From CAYLRF01 sp964385995 (lineage in GTDB: Bacteria; Bacillota; Clostridia; Lachnospirales; Lachnospiraceae), in the NCBI GenBank assembly GCA_964385995.1, contig CAYLRF010000055.1:1-9900 (forward strand): a DNA stretch of 9,900 bases, read 5' to 3'. The notes beneath the pieces are model-generated. The model saw only the letters and a program-made list of their open reading frames with translations, searched no databases and was not told where the DNA came from. The translations under genes were made by a program, and so were the position numbers. Position 1 is the first letter of the stretch, and each line of letters starts with the position of its first letter. Below are positions 6,306 to 9,900 of the stretch, one piece after another.

Positions 6306-9300
6306 ATGGGGGTATTTGCCGTGATCGGAGCCGGGAAGACCGGCAGGGGATTTATAGGCAGGCTGCTGGCGCAGGAAGAAAAGCGGATCCTTTTTATAGA
6401 TAAAGATGAAGGGACGGTCGAAAAATTAAACGCGGCGGGATCGTATCTCGTGCGCTTCTTCGGCGGAGCAAGGCCGTCCGTCCGCGTCAAAAATTACAGC
6501 GCCGTGACATGGCGCGAGGCGGATCTGTCGGACGCGGAGCTTATTTTCGTGGCGGTGGGCGGTTCCAATCTCGCCGATGTGGGCGCGCAGCTTAAGGGAC
6601 GTCTGCCGGATAATGCCCGCGTCATCACCTGCGAGAACGCCATGTCCCCGGCTAAGAAGCTTAAAGACGCCATCGGAAACAGCGTCTTCGTAAGTGAGGC
6701 GACGGTATTTTGCACCACCGTGGAGGATGAGGGGACAGATATTATTTCCGAGGATTACGACATCCTGCAGTGCGATGCGGCTGCGCTCGGCGATTGGAGC
6801 ACCGATCTTAAGTGGCTTACCCCGTTGCCCGAATTCGGGAATTTTCTCACGAGGAAACTTTATACCTACAATGCCGCGAGCTGTGTCATAGCTTATCTAG
6901 GATGGTATTACGGTTATACCGATTACGCCGCGGCCGCGAATGACCCGAGGATTTCTCTTATTCTGGATCGAAACTACGAATCGACGGGCATGGCTTTGTG
7001 CGCCGAATACGGCTACGATAGGGAGGATCAGGCGCGATTTTCGGCTCTTTCGAGAAAGAAATTCCGCGACGGCGCGATCGCGGACACGGTAGCGCGTAAC
7101 GCGAGGGATCCGAAGAGGAAGCTGGCGGCCGGCGAAAGGGTGACGGGGCCCATGCGCCTGATGGAAAAGTACGGGCGCGATACAGCGGCGCTTGAGATGA
7201 CGGCGGCGGCTATGCTTCTGTATGACGGGGACGACGGGTGGAATAAGGTAAGAAGCGCGTATGCTCCGGAGAGGATCCTTAAGGATATAGCGGGCATAGA
7301 TCCCGCCGAGCCGCTTGGCGGGCGAATACTTAAGAGATTTGAGCGGATGAGGCGGCTTAGAAGTCCGAAGTCTCTTTACGGGCTCGATGATATCATAAGG
7401 CAGCGTCAGAGCCTAAACGGGTTATGGCAGCTGCGCGTGGGTGAGGGAGCTTTAAGGAAGGTTCAGGTACCGTATTCGGCGCTTCCCGTGGGCGTAAGCC
7501 GCGCGGCGCTTACATTTGACAGGAAGAAGACGGGCAAGAGGGCGTTTCTGGTCTTTGACGGGATAACATACGCCGCGACAGTCAGTCTGAACGGCAGGAT
7601 GCTTGGGGATATGCTTGCCTACGGCGAGTATCGCTTTGAAATCACGGATCTTATCCGTGACGAGGGCAACAGGCTGGAGGTGGAGATACGCGACATCGAT
7701 CCGCCTTTCGGTCCGGCGTCGGGATGGCAAAATTACGGCGGGATTATCCGGGATGTATGGATCGAGTATGTGCCGGAGGCTTATCTGGCGGACGTGGCGT
7801 GGAGCACGACTTTTCCCGACGGATATGACAGCGCCCGCTGTCTTGTGGAGACAGAGGTTGACTGCCGGATAGAGCGGACAGGGGAGTCCGCGGGAGAAGA
7901 GCTTTATGTCGAGGCCTTTCTGGAAGACTCATGCGGGCGTCAGGTCGCGTCATCTCGCGGCGGGGTGAACGCGCCGACGGAATTTGTCGTGAAAAATCCT
8001 TCGCTTTGGTCGCCCGAAAGTCCCTGCCTGTATACCCTGCGATGCGCGCTGCTTCGCGGGGAAAAGATCATTGACGTGAAGTCGATAAAGGTCGGATTTA
8101 AGGATTTTACCGCGAAAGGGAGGAGATTTTATCTTAACGGGGAGCCCTTCTTCCTGTTTGGAGTCTGCCGCCACGATTTATACGGCGATAAGGGTCATAC
8201 GCTAAGCGAGGAAGATATGCGCCGCGATATGACGATGATCAAACAGACGGGCGCGAATTACGTGAGACTTGTTCACTATCCTCATCACAGGCGGATAGTG
8301 GAGCTTGCCGATGAGCTGGGGCTGTTGGTATCGGAGGAGCCGGGCCTTTGGTGGTCCGATATGCATGACAGATCTGTCTGTGAGGCCGCGATGGAAATTC
8401 TTTCGCGGACGATAAAACGGGATCGCAGTCACGTGAGCATAGCTTTCTGGCTGTGTTTTAATGAATGTGAGTTCACGGTGGAATATCTGCGTGAGGCCGC
8501 CGCCGTCTGCCGCGGGGCGGATCCGCGCCACATGGTATCAGGCGCGAATTGCATGGGTATTGAAATGACGAAGGACGGCTTTTTAAAGGCGGGGCTTGAT
8601 TTTTATACCATGCATCCGTATTCTCCCAAAACGGATCGTATGATTGAAAGCGCCGCCGCGCTTACGGAAAAGCCCCTTCTCTTCACGGAGTGGGGAGGTT
8701 ATTACTGCACGGACAATCCGAGATTTTTCCGCGAGTGCATAGATACCCTCATCGATCTGTGGAGAAACGGGGACAGCGACGATCTGCCCGCCATAGCGGG
8801 GGCCTCTTTCTGGTCATGGGCGGAATACAATGAGTTTCGCCGCTCTGACGCCGCCAAAGAAGGCGTAAATACCGAATGTCTGGTGGATATGTACCGCAAT
8901 CCCACCGAAAATCTGCACATATTCACGGAAGGGTTCGCAAAGCTTTGGCTCCCTTCGGAGGATATTAAATGCGGGGTTGATTTCGCCGCCGAGTTTGAAT
9001 GTGACGGCGAGGCGGTTCCGATTGATCTTACGCCGTACGCGGATGTAAACGCCGACGCGTGGGATAAGATGTTATCATGCGCCAAGTCACAATCCGGCGC
9101 TTCGAAGGCTCCCGGAAGGCATAAGAAAGCCATGGAAAACGGGCCCGTTCTTTCGCGGATGATACCCGCCCTCGGGAAGATCCCGGTAAGGCTGCTTTCC
9201 CGTCCCATCGTGCTTACCGAAGACGAGCTTTTGATACCTGTCGGCAGAAAGGTCCGCGCGATCTGTGTCTTCGGCAACGTGAGTTTCCCGAAAGGCTTTC

Positions 9301-9617
9301 CCACAGGCGGTCTGTACGGAGAGAATGTCGCCGTGTATACAGTGCGATATGCCGACGGCGGTACGCAAAGTTTTGAGATGAAAAACGGCATGGACGTGAC
9401 CACGGCCGACGGACTGTATCGAAGAAGCCGTATCGAGCCGACCGCCGCAAACAGCCCCCGCGCTCTTCGTTTCTCCTATGATAAGGAGTGGGAGCAGTAT
9501 GTAATGAACGCGCGGCGCCTTAACATCGACCCCGAAAGGGAAGTCGAGTCGGTCGGCTTTCGCGGCGCCGCGGGATATATGCCGCTTCTTTACGGCGTCA
9601 GCCTACTTTTCGCGTGA
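6306..9617 (+). CDS. Fusion protein: MtlD-like dehydrogenase + GH2 glycosidase
   Basis: One uninterrupted 1103-residue protein. Residues 1 to about 350 are a full MtlD-like dehydrogenase: GAGKTGRGFIG at 8-18, Asp32 for NAD, CEN at 109-111, Lys184 and Asn189 in RKLYTYNAAS, RNARDPKRKL at 264-273; the motif His is Ser192. After a short linker a complete GH2 enzyme follows: sugar-binding jelly roll from SLNGLW (369-374) through NYGGIIRDVW (476-485), an Ig-like domain (about 490-600), and a TIM barrel from FYLNGEPFF (608-616) with FGVCRHD, NYVRLVHYPH, acid/base Glu720 in FNEC and nucleophile Glu795 in FTEWGG. About 880-1103 is an extra, probably beta-sandwich domain. GH2 enzymes cleave beta-glycosides (galactosides, mannosides, glucuronides) by a retaining mechanism. 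No signal peptide is seen, so it should act in the cytoplasm. No internal start with a good ribosome binding site was found at the junction. The domain assignment is firm; the substrate is unknown. Confidence 0.9.
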   Translation: MGVFAVIGAGKTGRGFIGRLLAQEEKRILFIDKDEGTVEKLNAAGSYLVRFFGGARPSVRVKNYSAVTWREADLSDAELIFVAVGGSNLADVGAQLKGRLPDNARVITCENAMSPAKKLKDAIGNSVFVSEATVFCTTVEDEGTDIISEDYDILQCDAAALGDWSTDLKWLTPLPEFGNFLTRKLYTYNAASCVIAYLGWYYGYTDYAAAANDPRISLILDRNYESTGMALCAEYGYDREDQARFSALSRKKFRDGAIADTVARNARDPKRKLAAGERVTGPMRLMEKYGRDTAALEMTAAAMLLYDGDDGWNKVRSAYAPERILKDIAGIDPAEPLGGRILKRFERMRRLRSPKSLYGLDDIIRQRQSLNGLWQLRVGEGALRKVQVPYSALPVGVSRAALTFDRKKTGKRAFLVFDGITYAATVSLNGRMLGDMLAYGEYRFEITDLIRDEGNRLEVEIRDIDPPFGPASGWQNYGGIIRDVWIEYVPEAYLADVAWSTTFPDGYDSARCLVETEVDCRIERTGESAGEELYVEAFLEDSCGRQVASSRGGVNAPTEFVVKNPSLWSPESPCLYTLRCALLRGEKIIDVKSIKVGFKDFTAKGRRFYLNGEPFFLFGVCRHDLYGDKGHTLSEEDMRRDMTMIKQTGANYVRLVHYPHHRRIVELADELGLLVSEEPGLWWSDMHDRSVCEAAMEILSRTIKRDRSHVSIAFWLCFNECEFTVEYLREAAAVCRGADPRHMVSGANCMGIEMTKDGFLKAGLDFYTMHPYSPKTDRMIESAAALTEKPLLFTEWGGYYCTDNPRFFRECIDTLIDLWRNGDSDDLPAIAGASFWSWAEYNEFRRSDAAKEGVNTECLVDMYRNPTENLHIFTEGFAKLWLPSEDIKCGVDFAAEFECDGEAVPIDLTPYADVNADAWDKMLSCAKSQSGASKAPGRHKKAMENGPVLSRMIPALGKIPVRLLSRPIVLTEDELLIPVGRKVRAICVFGNVSFPKGFPTGGLYGENVAVYTVRYADGGTQSFEMKNGMDVTTADGLYRRSRIEPTAANSPRALRFSYDKEWEQYVMNARRLNIDPEREVESVGFRGAAGYMPLLYGVSLLFA

Positions 9618-9689
9618 TCGATCTGTCTTCGCGGCGGACAAAAGCGGAACTTTTGCATCTGACTAAACAAGGTTGCCTTTTGACGAATA
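9618..9689. other. Short convergent intergenic region, no clear terminator
   Basis: These 72 bp separate the stop of the fusion gene from the stop of the minus-strand gene. AAGGTTGCCTTTT at 9669-9681 can form only a 4-bp stem, and no GC-rich hairpin with a U-tract is apparent. I see no gene or convincing terminator here. Confidence 0.5.
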
Positions 9690-9900
9690 TTAAAGCCCCC
9701 GCCGGGAAGGTGGCCTTTTAGGCAAAGATCCTTCTATCGCGCCATCCAGCAGTTTTAGAATCTGCGTTTTGTCACGGCTTATATATCCGTCGATCGGAAC
9801 ATAGTTGGACGCGTGAGTGCCGGTAAAATGCAGGTTTTCCAGACGAATATTTTCCACCAGCGCTCTGGTCTCTTTCAGACAACCGATGTCATCCAGTACC
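9690..9900 (-). CDS. C-terminus of a probable radical SAM protein, partial
   Basis: Reading the minus strand from the window edge gives 69 codons ending in TAA at 9690-9692; the N-terminus lies outside. The fragment contains ENLHFTGTHASNYVPIDG followed by SRDKTQILKLLDGAIEG. A HASNYxPxxG stretch followed by a DK-containing helix is what I recall at the C-terminus of a group of clostridial-type radical SAM proteins. The [4Fe-4S] CxxxCxxC motif would be in the missing N-terminal part, so the family cannot be confirmed here. It is convergent with the catabolic cluster and probably unrelated to it. Confidence 0.5.
   Translation of the reverse strand, partial: VLDDIGCLKETRALVENIRLENLHFTGTHASNYVPIDGYISRDKTQILKLLDGAIEGSLPKRPPSRRGL

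Noticed and set aside
9669..9720. AAGG..CCTTTT mini-hairpins (9669-9681 and near 9710) as a bidirectional terminator
   Set aside because: Stems are only 4 bp with no GC-rich clamp, and the second lies inside the minus-strand coding region.

Overview
The window looks like a carbohydrate-catabolism locus from a GC-rich anaerobic bacterium. A Bacillota/Clostridia-type gut or rumen genome is my guess, based on the strong AGGAG-type ribosome binding sites, the gene families present and the tight gene packing. No phylogenetic marker gene is present. A run of exactly 100 Ns (2122-2221) shows that this is a scaffolded draft or metagenome assembly, and its true gap length is unknown.

Layout. On the minus strand, 1-863 is a UlaG-like metallo-beta-lactamase-fold hydrolase (lactonase family) whose C-terminus runs to the window edge. 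A divergent control region (864-1156) separates it from a plus-strand cluster. That cluster comprises a ROK-family repressor (from 1157, interrupted by the N gap), a zinc-dependent medium-chain polyol-type dehydrogenase (2249-3265), an FGGY sugar kinase overlapping it by 8 nt (3258-4697), a stand-alone MtlD-like polyol-phosphate dehydrogenase (4740-5915), and a 1103-residue protein (6306-9617) that fuses a second MtlD-like dehydrogenase to a complete GH2 glycosidase. A strand switch at about 9.65 kb is followed by the C-terminus of a probable radical SAM protein (9690-9900, minus).

How the genes may work together (inference). An imported glycoside is cleaved in the cytoplasm by the GH2 module, since no signal peptide is visible. 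The released sugar, polyol or uronate is oxidised or reduced by the MtlD-like enzymes and the zinc dehydrogenase. The FGGY kinase phosphorylates the product, and the lactonase-like hydrolase may open a lactone made by a dehydrogenase. The ROK protein is the likely local regulator. No transporter lies in the window.

Most notable points: (1) the in-frame MtlD-like/GH2 fusion; (2) both MtlD-like domains keep the family Lys and Asn residues but appear to lack the His of the catalytic motif; (3) three imperfect tandem copies of a 114-117 bp repeat fill the space between the two MtlD-like genes, starting inside the stop-codon region of the first; (4) a 27-bp direct repeat lies in the leader of the ROK gene.
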